Assembly: GCF_900155885.1 (NCBI RefSeq)
Contig: NZ_FTMB01000001.1
Span: 1,426,001-1,490,000, forward strand
DNA from: Rhizobium sp. RU20A
GTDB lineage: Bacteria > Pseudomonadota > Alphaproteobacteria > Rhizobiales > Rhizobiaceae
Length of the DNA stretch: 64,000 nucleotides
Direction of reading: 5' to 3'
The translations under genes were made by a program, and so were the position numbers. Within the stretch, counting starts at the first letter, position 1. Every line of letters starts with the position of its first letter. The notes beneath the pieces were generated by a model. It searched no databases, was not told where the DNA came from, and saw only the letters and a program-made list of their open reading frames with translations. Positions 36,577 to 46,702 of this stretch are shown one piece after another.

Positions 36577-38427
36577 TCAGGCAGCGGACCGGAATGACGA
36601 AGCGGCACGGCCACCCGACTGACCAGTGCCCGACACGGCCAGCTGGCGATTGAGCTTGAAGCGGGCGACGAGCGCGGCGAGCGTCATCGAGCCGTCAGCA
36701 AGCGACTGACTGATGGCGCTCGTTTCCTCCACCATCGCCGCATTCTGCTGCGTCATCTGGTCGATGTGATTGACCGCCGTGCTGATTTCCTGAAGGCCAG
36801 CGGATTGTTCGGCCGTGGCCGTCGCGATTGCATCGACATTTTCGTCGATGGCGGCAACGAAGCGTTCGATCCGCTGAAGGGCCTCACCCGCCTCTGCGAC
36901 CAGTTTCGCGCCGGCCGACACCTCGGTGCCGGAATGGCCGATCAGCGCCTTGATCTCCCGCGCCGCGCTCGCGGAACGCTGGGCAAGCTCGCGCACCTCC
37001 TGCGCCACAACAGCAAACCCCTTGCCGCTCTCGCCCGCGCGTGCGGCCTCGACACCGGCATTGAGCGCCAGAAGGTTGGTCTGGAAAGCGATCTCGTCGA
37101 TGACGCCGATGATCTGGGTGATCTCCGACGACGCCTTCTGGATGCGCTCCATGGCACCCACTGCGCCTTGAACGACGCTGCCGGACTGGCGGGTACAGTC
37201 GCGGGCTTCGCGCGCCAGCGTGCGGGTCGTCTGGGTGCGCTCCGCCGACGACCGGATCGTCGACGTCACCTCTTCGAGCGCCGCGGCGGTTTCTTCAAGC
37301 GCCGAAGCCTGCTGCTCGGTGCGCTTGGCAAGGTTGCCGGAGGCGTCGCGCATCTCCTGGCTTTTTCCCTGCATCGCGCTGGTTTCCTGCAGAACCTGCT
37401 CCAGCGCCGTCTGGAACGTGGCGATCGACGTATTGAAGTCCGAGCGCAACTGCTCGAACGGACCCACAAACCCCTCGTCCAGGCTCCGGGAAATATCGCA
37501 CTGCGCCAAGCGCCCGAGGCCTGCTCCAAGCTGGGCGATCACGAAGCGGACATTCTCCGCCTCTTGCAGCGCGGTGGCCTGGCGGGCCTTGCGCTCGTCC
37601 TCATCCTTCAGGCGTGCCGCTTCGGCCTCGGCCTCAAGGCGGATCTTTTCAAGCGCCGACTGACGGAACACGCCGAGCGCAGCCGCCATGCTGCCGATCT
37701 CGTCGGTGCGCGTGGCGTAGGGAACGTCGCTGGCAAGGTCGCCGGCCGCAAGGCTGCTCATGCGGTCCGTCATGCCGACGACGGGGCGGATGGCGCGGCG
37801 GTGCAGATAGACGACCCCGGCGAGGAAAAGCAGAAGCGACGCGATGCCGGCCGCAAGCGCCAGCGCGCTGCCCCACCAGATCTCCGCCTTCGCCTCCGCC
37901 TCGCGGGCCACCATGTAACGATCCGTCATGCCGACGAGCTTCAAAACTGCCGCTTCGTGCTCCTTGAAGCGGGTGCGCAGGGTCGCAAGGGCAGCGTGCC
38001 GCGCCTCGGCGTCGCCGCCCCTGAGCGCCGGCAGAAAGACCTGCTGCAGTTGCGTCCAGAAGGCATCGCCCTCTTTCAGCACACGGCCGTAAAGTTCCGC
38101 AGTCAAATCGGCCGGAAGCGTGGAGGATCGCCAGTAGGCCGTCCGCGCGTCGTACTGTGCCTTCAGATTCTGGATACGCTCCGCATTTTCGCCACCGAGC
38201 TCCGGGCGGATATCCGCCTCGTTGGCAAGCATATAGGCTTCGACGAGGTAGAGCGGCGGCGGCAGGATGTCGGCCACCAGATCCTTCCCGTCAACGATCT
38301 GCTGGTAGACGGGACCGCTGACTTTCAGCTGCTCCAGCGTCTGCCGTTGCAGGCCGATGGCCAGGGCAAGACCGAGAGTGACAAAGGCGGCAAAGGCAAT
38401 CAAGGTCTTCGAAATGGTGAGCTTCAC
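36577..38427 (-). CDS. Methyl-accepting chemotaxis protein
   Basis: The 616-residue chemoreceptor has a first membrane helix at residues ~8-26, a periplasmic helical domain of ~160 residues and a second helix at ~183-208 ([21 protein letters not shown]). A HAMP domain follows ([22 protein letters not shown]), then a cytoplasmic signalling domain with the hairpin tip [22 protein letters not shown]...[16 protein letters not shown] near residue 465. It passes a ligand signal to CheA/CheW. The sensed compound is unknown; neighbours deal with inositol and sugars. No C-terminal CheR-docking pentapeptide is visible. Confidence 0.94.
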   Translation of the reverse strand: MKLTISKTLIAFAAFVTLGLALAIGLQRQTLEQLKVSGPVYQQIVDGKDLVADILPPPLYLVEAYMLANEADIRPELGGENAERIQNLKAQYDARTAYWRSSTLPADLTAELYGRVLKEGDAFWTQLQQVFLPALRGGDAEARHAALATLRTRFKEHEAAVLKLVGMTDRYMVAREAEAKAEIWWGSALALAAGIASLLLFLAGVVYLHRRAIRPVVGMTDRMSSLAAGDLASDVPYATRTDEIGSMAAALGVFRQSALEKIRLEAEAEAARLKDEDERKARQATALQEAENVRFVIAQLGAGLGRLAQCDISRSLDEGFVGPFEQLRSDFNTSIATFQTALEQVLQETSAMQGKSQEMRDASGNLAKRTEQQASALEETAAALEEVTSTIRSSAERTQTTRTLAREARDCTRQSGSVVQGAVGAMERIQKASSEITQIIGVIDEIAFQTNLLALNAGVEAARAGESGKGFAVVAQEVRELAQRSASAAREIKALIGHSGTEVSAGAKLVAEAGEALQRIERFVAAIDENVDAIATATAEQSAGLQEISTAVNHIDQMTQQNAAMVEETSAISQSLADGSMTLAALVARFKLNRQLAVSGTGQSGGRAASSFRSAA

Positions 38428-38699
38428 CGGTCACTCCATGCACCGCAAATCGACTGCATGGTGGCGGCCCCGGCTCTGGCCATGACGTGAGCGAACCACC
38501 CGCATGCTTCTGCGAGACAGTGAAGACGCATGATTGATTAATCGTTAAATTACGAATGTTTGCCAGTTCTGAAATCGGAAATAGGTCAACAGGCTGCGTA
38601 TCTCTACGACGTCAAGCAACCGCCGGCAGGCGCTCGAGGAATGCACGCCAAGCGTGGGTGGCAACGCGTACCGAGGGCGAAAGAGACGGCGACCGCACT
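38428..38699. other. Upstream region of the chemoreceptor gene
   Basis: About 270 bases carrying the minus-strand chemoreceptor promoter (AT-rich at 38520-38560) and sequence of no recognisable coding value up to the palindromic element. Nothing else is seen. Confidence 0.4.
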
Positions 38700-38970
38700 T
38701 ATACCAAAGATCATTGATGATGAGCCATTCGACCGGATCGATTTTGACGTCCGGCCAGGAGAAAGCCGCAGTCGGACCACAAGGTCCGGCGAGGATTTTC
38801 GACACCGTCGGACGCCAAAAGCGACCGGCCCCGAAGGGGTGGCCTCGAAAACGGCCACCGGTGGGCGTCGAAATGCTCGACCGATGCCAAAGCATCGCTC
38901 TGCGGTTTCTCCGACCCGGATGTCCGTTTCCAGGCCATCGAATGGGTCATCATCCTTGATCTTTGGTATT
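38700..38970. repeat. ~270-bp imperfect palindromic repeat element
   Basis: The left end reads TATACCAAAGATCATTGATG and the right end, on the opposite strand, AATACCAAAGATCAAGGATG. The two arms remain alignable for about 115 bases (roughly two-thirds identical by eye), each carrying its own small hairpin (GGACC-acaa-GGTCC at left, CGATGC-caaa-GCATCG at right). The arms meet at a short hairpin near 38828-38843 (GGCCCCGAAGGGGTGGCC). In one frame both arms would encode the same peptide pattern (IPKI-DD-PFD...D-R-GE), so the arms are diverged inverted copies of one unit. The element ends exactly at the stop codon of the ROK gene. Confidence 0.8.
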
Positions 38971-40201
38971 AAAGCCGGGCCGACAGGATGCTGGCATCCA
39001 CCACCTGCAAGGCAAGCTCCAGATGGCCGGAAAACACCAGCCCGGGCTCATCCTGCACCACATGGATCGCCGGCATACCGCCAATGCGGACCGCGTGCGA
39101 AAGCGCCAGCGCCTCTTCCATGGATTGGTGCATCAAATCGAAGTAGCGCAGGCCAAGCCCCGTGACATGGATCGGCATGGCGCCATAGAGGCTGATCAGG
39201 CGCGCCAGCCCGTGTCCGAGCGCCGCGCCGGCCTCGCGAAACGCGTAGCCCGCCATGCGGTTTTGCTGGCGCGCCGAAACCGCGATCTTGTCCATTTCCG
39301 CCAACGGCACGAATTTGGCGGGAATGGTGTCGGAAGGCACCTGAAAGGCCTTGCGCAGGATGCCGTAGAAGCCGGCCGCCGCCTCCACGCAGCCGCGCGC
39401 GCCGCAACGGCAGAGCCCGGCATCCGGTGTGTGCAGCATGTGGCCGAAATTCGGGGCGCTCGCCTCCGTTTCCCCGCCTCGTCCCTGCCGTGCGATGCCA
39501 AGGCCGATGCTGTGCCCGAGCGAGAGAGCGGCAAGCGCAGGCGGCGTCTCGGCCCCGCGTCCCGCCGCGGCCATCAGCGCCTGCGCCACCAGCAGCGTTT
39601 CGTTGCTCAGAACAACCGTCGCATCCCAGCCGGCCCCCGCCAGCAGCGCCGCGAAATCAATCTCCGCCGTGCCGAAGATCGGGGACCAGATGAGGCGCGC
39701 CGCATCGCGGTCCACAAGGCCCTTGCTGCTGATCGAAACCGCCACCACCTGCCGGCGCTCCAGGCGCGAGCGCTGCGCCAGCCGGTCGAGCGCCGCCACG
39801 ACGGCCGCGCAAAACGCTTTCGGATCACTCGCGGCTGCGCTTCCCGCTCCGGAGGATGTACCGCGCGCTTCCTCGAAACGGTCCATCAGCGTGCCGCTAT
39901 AATCGGCCAGCGAATATTGCACCGTATCGGAGGAAATGCGCACCACGATGATGTAGCCGCTGTCGCGCCGCTGCGAGAACAGGACTCGCGGCCGCCCCCG
40001 CCCCGTCGGCGGCTTCTGTTCGAGGCGCTCGAGAATACCCACCCGCTCCAGATCCGCCGTGATCGCAGACACGGTCGCGGACGACAGCCCCGTCAAGACG
40101 GAGAGATCCGTATGGGCAAGCGGCCCACCGCGCCTGAGGGCAGACAGAACCAGGCTGCTGTTCTGTTGCCGCACGAGTTCTGTGCTGGATTTCGTGAGCA
40201 T
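38969..40201 (-). CDS. ROK-family transcriptional repressor (XylR/FrcR-like)
   Basis: The 410-residue protein has an N-terminal winged helix ([36 protein letters not shown]) and a ROK sugar-kinase-like domain. The ROK signature [12 protein letters not shown] near residue 270 binds zinc. ROK regulators of this type repress the adjacent sugar transporter until sugar binds. It is divergent from xylFHG, and a near-ideal palindrome lies between them at 40321-40341. Its stop codon overlaps the edge of the palindromic repeat. Confidence 0.9.
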   Translation of the reverse strand: MLTKSSTELVRQQNSSLVLSALRRGGPLAHTDLSVLTGLSSATVSAITADLERVGILERLEQKPPTGRGRPRVLFSQRRDSGYIIVVRISSDTVQYSLADYSGTLMDRFEEARGTSSGAGSAAASDPKAFCAAVVAALDRLAQRSRLERRQVVAVSISSKGLVDRDAARLIWSPIFGTAEIDFAALLAGAGWDATVVLSNETLLVAQALMAAAGRGAETPPALAALSLGHSIGLGIARQGRGGETEASAPNFGHMLHTPDAGLCRCGARGCVEAAAGFYGILRKAFQVPSDTIPAKFVPLAEMDKIAVSARQQNRMAGYAFREAGAALGHGLARLISLYGAMPIHVTGLGLRYFDLMHQSMEEALALSHAVRIGGMPAIHVVQDEPGLVFSGHLELALQVVDASILSARL

Positions 40202-40320
40202 GGCAACAACGCGCGGGAGGACATCTTAGCGAAAGCGTATGCTCCTCCCAAAGCATCGTTTCCGCCGCCGTGCAAGCACTCGATGAGCGTGTTGACAGGC
40301 TTAAAAATCTCTGACATCTA

Positions 40321-40341
40321 TTTTCTCGACTGTCGAGAAAA
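40321..40341. promoter_or_regulatory. 21-bp operator palindrome before xylF
   Basis: TTTTCTCGAC and GTCGAGAAAA are perfect reverse complements around a single T. The site is 120 bases from the ROK start and 106 bases before xylF, in the AT-rich promoter segment. It is the best candidate for the binding site of the divergent ROK repressor, controlling both directions. Confidence 0.78.
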
Positions 40342-40447
40342 AAGTCCTGAACCTTTGATCCTGGGGCTTTTGACGGCGGTATCCGGGCTGATCGGTTTGT
40401 CATGCGGGAGGTCGCATGCGGTCAGCCAACTCTTTGGGAGGAACATC

Positions 40448-41488
40448 ATGAATTCCGTTATGAAGCTGATGGCAGGCGCTGCCATCATCGTTTCCATGCA
40501 TTCTGCCGCCATCGCCAAGGACCTGGTGGTGGGCGTCTCCTGGTCCAACTTCCAGGAAGAACGCTGGAAGACCGACGAAGCCGCGATCAAGGCTGCGCTG
40601 GAAGCCTCCGGCGACAAGTACATTTCCGCCGACGCCCAGTCTTCCGCCGCAAAGCAGCTGACCGACGTCGAAAGCCTGATCGCCCAGGGCGCCAATGCGC
40701 TGATCGTTCTCGCACAGGATAGCGAAGCCATCGGCCCCGCCATTGAAAAGGCTGCGGCAGAAGGCATTCCGGTCGTCGGCTATGACCGCCTGATCGAAAA
40801 CCCGGCCGCTTTCTACATCACCTTCGACAACAAGGAAGTCGGCCGCATGCAGGCCCGCGAAGTGTTCAAGGTGAAGCCGGAAGGCAACTATGTCTTCATC
40901 AAGGGCTCCTCGTCCGACCCGAATGCCGACTTCCTTTTCTCCGGTCAGATGGAAGTGCTGAAGGAGGCCATCGACGCCGGCAAGATCAAGAATGTCGGCG
41001 AAGCCTATACCGATGGCTGGAAGCCGGAAAATGCCCAGAAGAACATGGAGCAGTTCCTGACCGCCAATGACAACAAGGTTGACGCCGTCGTCGCCTCCAA
41101 CGACGGCACCGCCGGCGGTGTTGTCGCGGCGCTGACCGCCCAGGGCCTTGCCGGCTCCGTTCCGGTTTCCGGCCAGGACGGCGACCAGGCGGCGCTGAAC
41201 CGCGTGGCGCTCGGCACCCAGACGGTTTCGGTTTGGAAGGACGCCCGCGAACTCGGCAAGCGCGCCGCTGAAATCGCCGCCGAACTGGCCGCCGGCAAGA
41301 AGATGGAAGAGATCAAGGACGTACAGACCTTCTCCGGCGGCCCGAAGGGCGTTGCCATGCAGTCGGTCTTCCTCGCTCCGCTGCCGATCACCAAGGACAA
41401 CCTCAACCTCGTCATCGACGCCGGCTGGGTCACCAAGGACACGGTCTGCCAGGGCGTAGCCGCCGGCTCCGTCGAGGCCTGCAAGTAA
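40448..41488 (+). CDS. xylF: D-xylose-type ABC transporter substrate-binding protein
   Basis: The 346-residue protein starts with a signal peptide ([19 protein letters not shown]) and the XylF hallmark [20 protein letters not shown]. It also has [26 protein letters not shown] and the hinge sequence [13 protein letters not shown]. It binds xylose (or a related pentose/fructose) in the periplasm and delivers it to XylH/XylG. The start is fixed by the GGGAGGAACATC ribosome-site region and signal peptide. Confidence 0.92.
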   Translation: MNSVMKLMAGAAIIVSMHSAAIAKDLVVGVSWSNFQEERWKTDEAAIKAALEASGDKYISADAQSSAAKQLTDVESLIAQGANALIVLAQDSEAIGPAIEKAAAEGIPVVGYDRLIENPAAFYITFDNKEVGRMQAREVFKVKPEGNYVFIKGSSSDPNADFLFSGQMEVLKEAIDAGKIKNVGEAYTDGWKPENAQKNMEQFLTANDNKVDAVVASNDGTAGGVVAALTAQGLAGSVPVSGQDGDQAALNRVALGTQTVSVWKDARELGKRAAEIAAELAAGKKMEEIKDVQTFSGGPKGVAMQSVFLAPLPITKDNLNLVIDAGWVTKDTVCQGVAAGSVEACK

Positions 41489-41509
41489 GGCTCGCCGTCA
41501 CCCGTCCCG

Positions 41510-41539
41510 AAGCGCCGCAGCGATCGCGTTGCGGCGCTT
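41510..41539. terminator. Hairpin between xylF and xylH
   Basis: AAGCGCCGCA and TGCGGCGCTT form a perfect 10-bp stem with a 10-base loop, 21 bases after the xylF stop. As at chvE, it probably limits read-through or stabilises the binding-protein transcript. Confidence 0.75.
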
Positions 41540-41715
41540 CTTCGGATGAGGAGAACGGACCAGCAAAGGACCGGCGCTGACGCGACGCCGGCCTGGCGCG
41601 CAACTGTGCGCACCGATTTTGCCGCGATGGCCGCGTGCGAAAACCGCCTCCACGGAAGAGGCCCCGCGCATCGCAGGTGACAACGATTTTTGACCAGTGG
41701 GGGACCGGCAGAATC

Positions 41716-43029
41716 ATGGCCGATACGACGAATACCACGCATGCAAACCGCGCGCGCGCCGCGACGGAAAACCCGGTGAAGCGCTTCTTCCGCGCCACCG
41801 AGATCGATACGCGCCTGCTCGGCATGATCGGCGCCATGCTCATCATCTGGATCGGCTTCGACCTTCTGTCGAACGGCCTCTTCCTCACCCCGCGCAACCT
41901 GTGGAACCTGTCGGTCCAGACGGCCTCCGTCGCCGTCATGGCGACCGGCATGGTGCTCGTCATCGTTACCCGCAACATCGATCTCTCCGTCGGCTCCATT
42001 CTCGGCTTCGTCGGCATGATCATGGGCGTTCTGCAGGCCGAGGTGCTGCCGCAGTTCCTCGGCTTCGAGCATCCGGCCATCTGGATCGTCACGCTCCTGT
42101 GCGGCATCGCGCTTGGCGGCGCCATCGGCGCGCTGCATGGCTCGATCATCGCCTTCCTGAACGTGCCCTCCTTCATCGTCACGCTCGGCGGCCTGCTCGT
42201 CTGGCGCGGCGCGACCTGGTTCGTGACCTCGGGCCGCACCGTGGCGCCGATGGACTCCACCTTCCGCCTGATGGGCGGCGGCACGGAGGGCTCGATCGGC
42301 GCGACGGCAAGCTGGATCGTCGGGGCCATCGCCTGCATCGCCATCGTCTTCGCCATCATCAATTCCCGCAAGCAGCGCCAGCGCTTCGGCTTTCCGCAGC
42401 GGCCCATGTGGGCGGAATATTTCCTCGTCGGCGTCAGCTGCCTCATCGTTCTCGGCGCCATCGCCATCGTCAATTCCTACGCCTGGCCGGTCGCCATCGC
42501 CCGCAAATATGCGGATGCGAACGGCATCGCCTGGCCGGATGGCGGGCTCTTCATCGCCCATGGCATCGCCATTCCCGTGCTGATCGCCATCGGCGTCGGC
42601 ATCCTCATGACCTTCATCTCGACGCGCCTGCGCTTCGGCCGCTACGTCTTCGCCATCGGCGGCAACCCGGAAGCGGCAGAACTCGCCGGCATCAAGACCC
42701 GCTGGGTTACGGTGCGCATCTTCGCGCTGATGGGCATGCTCTGCGCCGTCGCAGCCGCCATCTCCACCGCTCGCCTCAACGCCGCCACCAATGCGCAGGG
42801 CGAGCTCGACGAACTCTACACGATCGCCGCGGCCGTCATCGGCGGCACCTCGCTCGCCGGCGGCATGGGCACGATTGCCGGCGCCATGCTCGGAGCGCTG
42901 GTCATGCAGTCGCTGCAATCGGGCATGGTGCTGCTCGGCATCGACAGCCCGCTGCAGCGTATCGTGGTCGGCATGGTCCTCGTTGTCGCCGTCTGGCTCG
43001 ACACCGTCTACCGCGCCCGCGCCAAGTAA
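41716..43029 (+). CDS. xylH: Xylose-type ABC transporter permease
   Basis: This 437-residue CUT2 permease has about eleven to twelve hydrophobic segments, the [18 protein letters not shown] loop near residue 92 and [20 protein letters not shown] at the end. The extra ~90 residues compared with RbsC-type permeases (region ~200-290, with [18 protein letters not shown]) are typical of XylH. It is separated from xylF by the hairpin and from xylG by 14 bases. ATG 41716 is chosen because the upstream extension is hydrophilic and not family-like. Confidence 0.92.
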   Translation: MADTTNTTHANRARAATENPVKRFFRATEIDTRLLGMIGAMLIIWIGFDLLSNGLFLTPRNLWNLSVQTASVAVMATGMVLVIVTRNIDLSVGSILGFVGMIMGVLQAEVLPQFLGFEHPAIWIVTLLCGIALGGAIGALHGSIIAFLNVPSFIVTLGGLLVWRGATWFVTSGRTVAPMDSTFRLMGGGTEGSIGATASWIVGAIACIAIVFAIINSRKQRQRFGFPQRPMWAEYFLVGVSCLIVLGAIAIVNSYAWPVAIARKYADANGIAWPDGGLFIAHGIAIPVLIAIGVGILMTFISTRLRFGRYVFAIGGNPEAAELAGIKTRWVTVRIFALMGMLCAVAAAISTARLNAATNAQGELDELYTIAAAVIGGTSLAGGMGTIAGAMLGALVMQSLQSGMVLLGIDSPLQRIVVGMVLVVAVWLDTVYRARAK

Positions 43030-43043
43030 GAAGGAAGACGACA

Positions 43044-43829
43044 ATGACAGAACAACGCACGCCGCTCGTCGAAATGCGCAACATCTCGATTTCCTTCGGC
43101 GGTATCCACGCGGTCGACAATGCCTCGATCGACCTTTACCCCGGCGAGGTCGTGGCGCTTCTCGGCCATAACGGCGCCGGCAAGTCGACGCTGATCAAGA
43201 TCCTCTCCGGCGCCTACAAGCGCGATGCCGGCGACATCCTCATCAACGGCGAGGCGGCCGATATCGGCAACCCGCGCGACGCCAAGAAATACGGCATCGA
43301 GACCATCTACCAGACGCTTGCCGTCGCCGATAACGTCGATGCCGCCGCCAACCTCTATCTCGGCCGCGAACTGCGCACCCCCTGGGGCACGCTGGACGAC
43401 GTCGCGATGGAAGCGAAAGCCCGCGAGGTCATGGGCCGCCTCAACCCCAACTTCCAGCGCTTCAAGGAGCCGGTAAAGGCGCTCTCCGGCGGCCAGCGTC
43501 AGTCGGTGGCGATCGCGAGAGCCATCCTCTTCAACGCCCGCATCCTCATCATGGACGAACCGACGGCGGCGCTGGGACCGCAGGAGACCGCCCAGGTCGG
43601 CGAACTCATCAAGCAGCTGAAGCGCGAAGGCATCGGCATCTTCCTGATCAGCCACGACATCCACGACGTCTTCGACCTTGCCGACCGCGTCTCGGTGATG
43701 AAGAACGGCCAGGTGGTGGGCCACGCCCGCACCGAAGACGTCACCAAGGACGAAGTGCTGGGCATGATCATCCTCGGCAAGGTGCCGCCAAAAGCCATCC
43801 CCGGCCCGGGGGCGATGCAGACGGCGTAA
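43044..43829 (+). CDS. xylG: Xylose-type ABC transporter ATP-binding protein (single ABC module)
   Basis: The 261-residue ATPase has one ABC domain: Walker [10 protein letters not shown] near residue 40, signature LSGGQRQSV near 145, Walker [13 protein letters not shown] near 167 and the H-loop in ISHDIHDV. E. coli XylG has two such modules; the short, FrcA-like form is common in rhizobia and would work as a homodimer. It is the last gene of xylFHG and is followed by a terminator. Confidence 0.92.
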   Translation: MTEQRTPLVEMRNISISFGGIHAVDNASIDLYPGEVVALLGHNGAGKSTLIKILSGAYKRDAGDILINGEAADIGNPRDAKKYGIETIYQTLAVADNVDAAANLYLGRELRTPWGTLDDVAMEAKAREVMGRLNPNFQRFKEPVKALSGGQRQSVAIARAILFNARILIMDEPTAALGPQETAQVGELIKQLKREGIGIFLISHDIHDVFDLADRVSVMKNGQVVGHARTEDVTKDEVLGMIILGKVPPKAIPGPGAMQTA

Positions 43830-43840
43830 GGAAACACTGG

Positions 43841-43862
43841 AAGGGGCCGGCGACGGCCCCTT
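43841..43862. terminator. Terminator after xylG
   Basis: AAGGGGCC and GGCCCCTT pair around a 6-base loop and are followed by CTTC. It ends the xylFHG operon and, in the other direction, the photolyase gene that stops at 43865. Confidence 0.75.
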
Positions 43863-43864
43863 CT

Positions 43865-45418
43865 TCATTCCCCATACCGCGGAAGTGCATCCAGCCCTTT
43901 CAAAAACACCGCCGCACTCTCCCGATACGCCGCCTTCTGCGTCTCCTTCATCCGCCCCCAGGAGGCATAGACCGTCGCGAGCCGCTGGTTGCCCTTGAGC
44001 CTCGCCGCATTGCGATCCAGAAAATCCCAGTAGAGCGCGTTGAACGGGCAGGCGCCCTCGCCCGTCTTTTTCTTCACATCGTAGCGGCAGTCGCCGCAGT
44101 AGTCCGACATGCGGTCGATATAGGCGCCGCCGGCCGCGTAAGGCTTCGAGCCCAGCTTGCCGCCATCGGCAAACTGGCTCATGCCGAGCGTATTGGGCAG
44201 CTCCACCCATTCGAAGGCATCGGCATAGACTTCCAGATACCAGCGATGCACCTGCTTGGGGTCCGCGCCGATCAGCAGCGCGAAATTCCCCGTGATCATC
44301 AGGCGCTGGATATGGTGGGCATAGGCATTGTCGCGCGTATCGGTGATGACATGCTTCAGGCACGCCATCTCCGTCTCGCCGCTCCAGTAGAAGGCCGGCA
44401 GGTCGCGGGTCGCCTCCAGCTCGTTCATTTCGAGATAGTCGGGCATGAAGAGCCAATAGACGCCGCGCACATATTCCCGCCAGCCGATGATCTGGCGGAT
44501 GAAGCCCTCCGCCGAATTCAGCGGCACATCGCCTTCGTGATAGGCCCGCTCCACGCGCCGGCAGAGGTCGATCGGATCGATCAGCCCGACATTGATATAG
44601 AAGGAGAGCAGCGAATGATGGCCGTAGGGATCGCCCGCCACCATCTGGTCCTGCGTGCGGCCGAAATCCTTCAAGCGATGCGCGAGGAAATCCGCCACAT
44701 GCTTTTCGGCCTGATCGGCTGTCACGGCGAAATGGAACCCCTCCAGAGACCCGAAATGATCGGCAAAGCGTTTGCCGACGAGTTCGAGCACCTCTTTCGT
44801 GATCGCATCGATGCGCGTCCTGGGGGGCTTTGGCGTGAAAAGCCCGCCGGATGGCGGCTCGCGGTTCTCGGCGTCGTAATTCCACTTCCCGCCTTCGGGC
44901 TCGTCGCCGCGCATCAAAAGCCCGGTCTTGCGCCGCATCTCGCGGTAGAAGAACTCCATGCGCAGCTGCTTGCGCCCCTTGGCCCAGTCGGCAAATTCGT
45001 CCCGTGAACAGAGAAAGCGACTGTCCGGCAGCACCGTCACCGGCACGCCAAGCGCCTTCTCCCAACCCTTGATCATCTCAAGGACGCGCCATTCGCCAGG
45101 CTCTGTGATCCTGACGGCCTCCGGCTTCAGCCGCTTCGCGGCCCGCTTCAGCTCATCGGTGAAGGACCCGCTGTTGCCGCGCGCGTCCAGTTCAACATAG
45201 TCGACGCAAAAGCCTTTCGTTTCGAGTGCCTTGGCAAAATGGCGCATGGCGGAGAAGATGAAGGCGATCTTCTTCGGGTGGTGGCGCACATAGGTCGCCT
45301 CCTCCATTACCTCGACCATGAGAACGCGGTCCTTGCCGGCATCGAAGCCTTCAAGGCTCGAGAGGCCCTCGGAGAGCTGGTCGCCGAGAATGAAAACCAG
45401 ATTGCGACAGCCGCTCAA
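43865..45418 (-). CDS. phrB: FeS-BCP (6-4) photolyase, PhrB-like
   Basis: The 517-residue protein belongs to the bacterial FeS cryptochrome/photolyase group, which repairs (6-4) photoproducts with light and carries FAD, a lumazine and a [4Fe-4S] cluster. The cluster cysteines are Cys353, Cys441, Cys444 and Cys457 (MACLKH, YCGDCRYD, GACPFN), the same spacing as in Agrobacterium PhrB with a three-residue offset. The start is a TTG that overlaps the stop of the upstream SDR gene (TTGA), indicating coupling; no other start fits the family. Confidence 0.94.
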   Translation of the reverse strand: MSGCRNLVFILGDQLSEGLSSLEGFDAGKDRVLMVEVMEEATYVRHHPKKIAFIFSAMRHFAKALETKGFCVDYVELDARGNSGSFTDELKRAAKRLKPEAVRITEPGEWRVLEMIKGWEKALGVPVTVLPDSRFLCSRDEFADWAKGRKQLRMEFFYREMRRKTGLLMRGDEPEGGKWNYDAENREPPSGGLFTPKPPRTRIDAITKEVLELVGKRFADHFGSLEGFHFAVTADQAEKHVADFLAHRLKDFGRTQDQMVAGDPYGHHSLLSFYINVGLIDPIDLCRRVERAYHEGDVPLNSAEGFIRQIIGWREYVRGVYWLFMPDYLEMNELEATRDLPAFYWSGETEMACLKHVITDTRDNAYAHHIQRLMITGNFALLIGADPKQVHRWYLEVYADAFEWVELPNTLGMSQFADGGKLGSKPYAAGGAYIDRMSDYCGDCRYDVKKKTGEGACPFNALYWDFLDRNAARLKGNQRLATVYASWGRMKETQKAAYRESAAVFLKGLDALPRYGE

Positions 45419-46110
45419 TAGCCGATCCTCTCGCCGTCATAGGCGACAAAGGCCCCGCTTTCCGCCGCGCTGACCCCGTCCAGCGCCAAAAGCAGATGTC
45501 TCGCCGCCTCGGCCGGGGACAGCTTTGCGTGATTGACCGTGTAGCCGGAGGAGAGCGCCGTATCGACCGTTCCGGGATGCAGCGTCGCCAGCACCGCCTG
45601 CGGATGGGTGCGCGCGATTTCGACGGCCGCGGTGCGCACGATCTGGTTCAGAGCCGCCTTGGAGGCGCGGTAGGAGATCCACCCGCCGAGCCGGTTGTCG
45701 GAGATGGAGCCGACCCGCGCTGAGAGCGTCGCCAGCACCGCCCGCCGGTCGCGCGGCAGGAGCGGCGAAAAATGCTTGATGATCAGCGCCGGCCCGATGG
45801 CGTTCAGCGCGAACTGCTTCATCATGACGGCCGGATCCAGCGCCTTCACCGTCTTTTCCGGCCCGGCGCCGTCGATGATCAGCGCCCCGGTCGCATCGAA
45901 AACGAGATCGAGGGGCCCCTGCTCCTTCAGCCGCTGCGCCGCATCCTTGACCGCCGATTCATCCGTCACCTCGAGCCCGTCCACCGAACGCGACAGGCCG
46001 ATCACCGCGCCGGCCCGGCCATCGCTTTCAAGCGCCGCCACGACCGCCGCCCCGATCCCGCCGCTCGCCCCGATGACCACAGCCCGAAACCCATCCCGAA
46101 GCGTCCGCAT
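45415..46110 (-). CDS. Short-chain dehydrogenase/reductase
   Basis: A 231-residue SDR with the nucleotide-binding VVIGASGGIGAAV near residue 10 and the catalytic YRASKAALNQ near 150, preceded by a serine-containing LSARVGSISDN stretch. It resembles C-factor-like SDRs often found beside photolyases. The start ATG 46110 follows GGAGCAAAGGGCG; a longer frame lacks similarity. The stop overlaps the TTG of phrB. Substrate unknown. Confidence 0.87.
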   Translation of the reverse strand: MRTLRDGFRAVVIGASGGIGAAVVAALESDGRAGAVIGLSRSVDGLEVTDESAVKDAAQRLKEQGPLDLVFDATGALIIDGAGPEKTVKALDPAVMMKQFALNAIGPALIIKHFSPLLPRDRRAVLATLSARVGSISDNRLGGWISYRASKAALNQIVRTAAVEIARTHPQAVLATLHPGTVDTALSSGYTVNHAKLSPAEAARHLLLALDGVSAAESGAFVAYDGERIGY

Positions 46111-46288
46111 CGCCCTTTGCTCCCATTCCACGCATCGAACGGCACCCTCTACGGGGCGCCGCCCGCAGCGGATCGCCAGAAACAAGAGACAAGAGGCGCT
46201 GAGTGCCATTATCCCATTGAAGGCAGCCCCATCCTGAGCTATGAACCCCTCACAGCCTGCTTCGGCGGCCAGAGCGCCGCCACCGGAT

Positions 46289-46365
46289 GCACCCGTAGCT
46301 CAGCTGGATAGAGTGTTGGATTCCGATTCCAAAGGTCACAGGTTCGAATCCTGTCGGGTGCGCCA
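46289..46365 (+). tRNA. tRNA-Arg (anticodon CCG)
   Basis: A 77-base cloverleaf with acceptor GCACCCG/CGGGTGC, D arm GCTC...GAGT, anticodon stem TTGGA/TCCAA enclosing TTCCGAT (anticodon CCG, reading CGG), and T arm ACAGGTTCGAATCCTGT. CCA is encoded. No integrase or duplicated 3' end suggests use as an integration site within the window. Confidence 0.95.
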
Positions 46366-46484
46366 TTAACCATATGTTTCGATGAAACAAAAAGCCCTCC
46401 GCCCGGTTGCCGGAGAAGGAAGCGGCTCGGCCTGCCGGATGAAGGGTCGCGGGCAGGCCGAGATATCTGGACCATCACACAGTC

Positions 46485-46697
46485 TTACGATGGCGTGCTG
46501 AGCGTTTTCCGGTAGTCAGCGACCGGAAGTCCGCCGACGCCCCAGTCTTCCATGGCGACCTCGTCGATGACGACGAATGTGGTTGCGGGATTTTTGTCCA
46601 GCACGGTCACCAGAAGGTCGGTCACGCCCTTGATAAGGCTGGCCTTTTGGTCCGTCGTCGCGCCTTCGCGCGTGATCTTGATGTTCACGTATGGCAT
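46485..46697 (-). CDS. 4-oxalocrotonate tautomerase family protein
   Basis: A 70-residue tautomerase. After removal of methionine, Pro1 is the catalytic base (MPYVNIKITREG), followed by the conserved KASLIKGVTDLLVTVLDKNP helix and VVIDEVAMEDWGVGG. It is the last gene of a GST-NTF2-tautomerase set on the minus strand, possibly handling reactive organic compounds. The start is set by the required Pro. Confidence 0.92.
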   Translation of the reverse strand: MPYVNIKITREGATTDQKASLIKGVTDLLVTVLDKNPATTFVVIDEVAMEDWGVGGLPVADYRKTLSTPS

Positions 46698-46702
46698 GTG
46701 CG

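Noticed and set aside
38560-39165. Small ORFs across the palindromic repeat (both strands) as real genes
   Set aside because: They run through the inverted arms and into flanking unrelated sequence, have no ribosome sites, and are explained by the repeat.
46289-46365. tRNA-Arg as an attachment site of a genomic island
   Set aside because: No integrase, no duplicated tRNA 3' end and no change of composition downstream in the window.
46375-46389. TGTTTC-GAT-GAAACA as a terminator for tRNA-Arg
   Set aside because: The stem is only 6 bp, AT-rich, and followed by As instead of Ts on the plus strand.
46239-46478. Minus-strand ORF encoding DRIRTCDLWNRNPTLYPAEL
   Set aside because: This peptide is the classic false ORF produced by reading a tRNA gene (here tRNA-Arg at 46289-46365) on the opposite strand.
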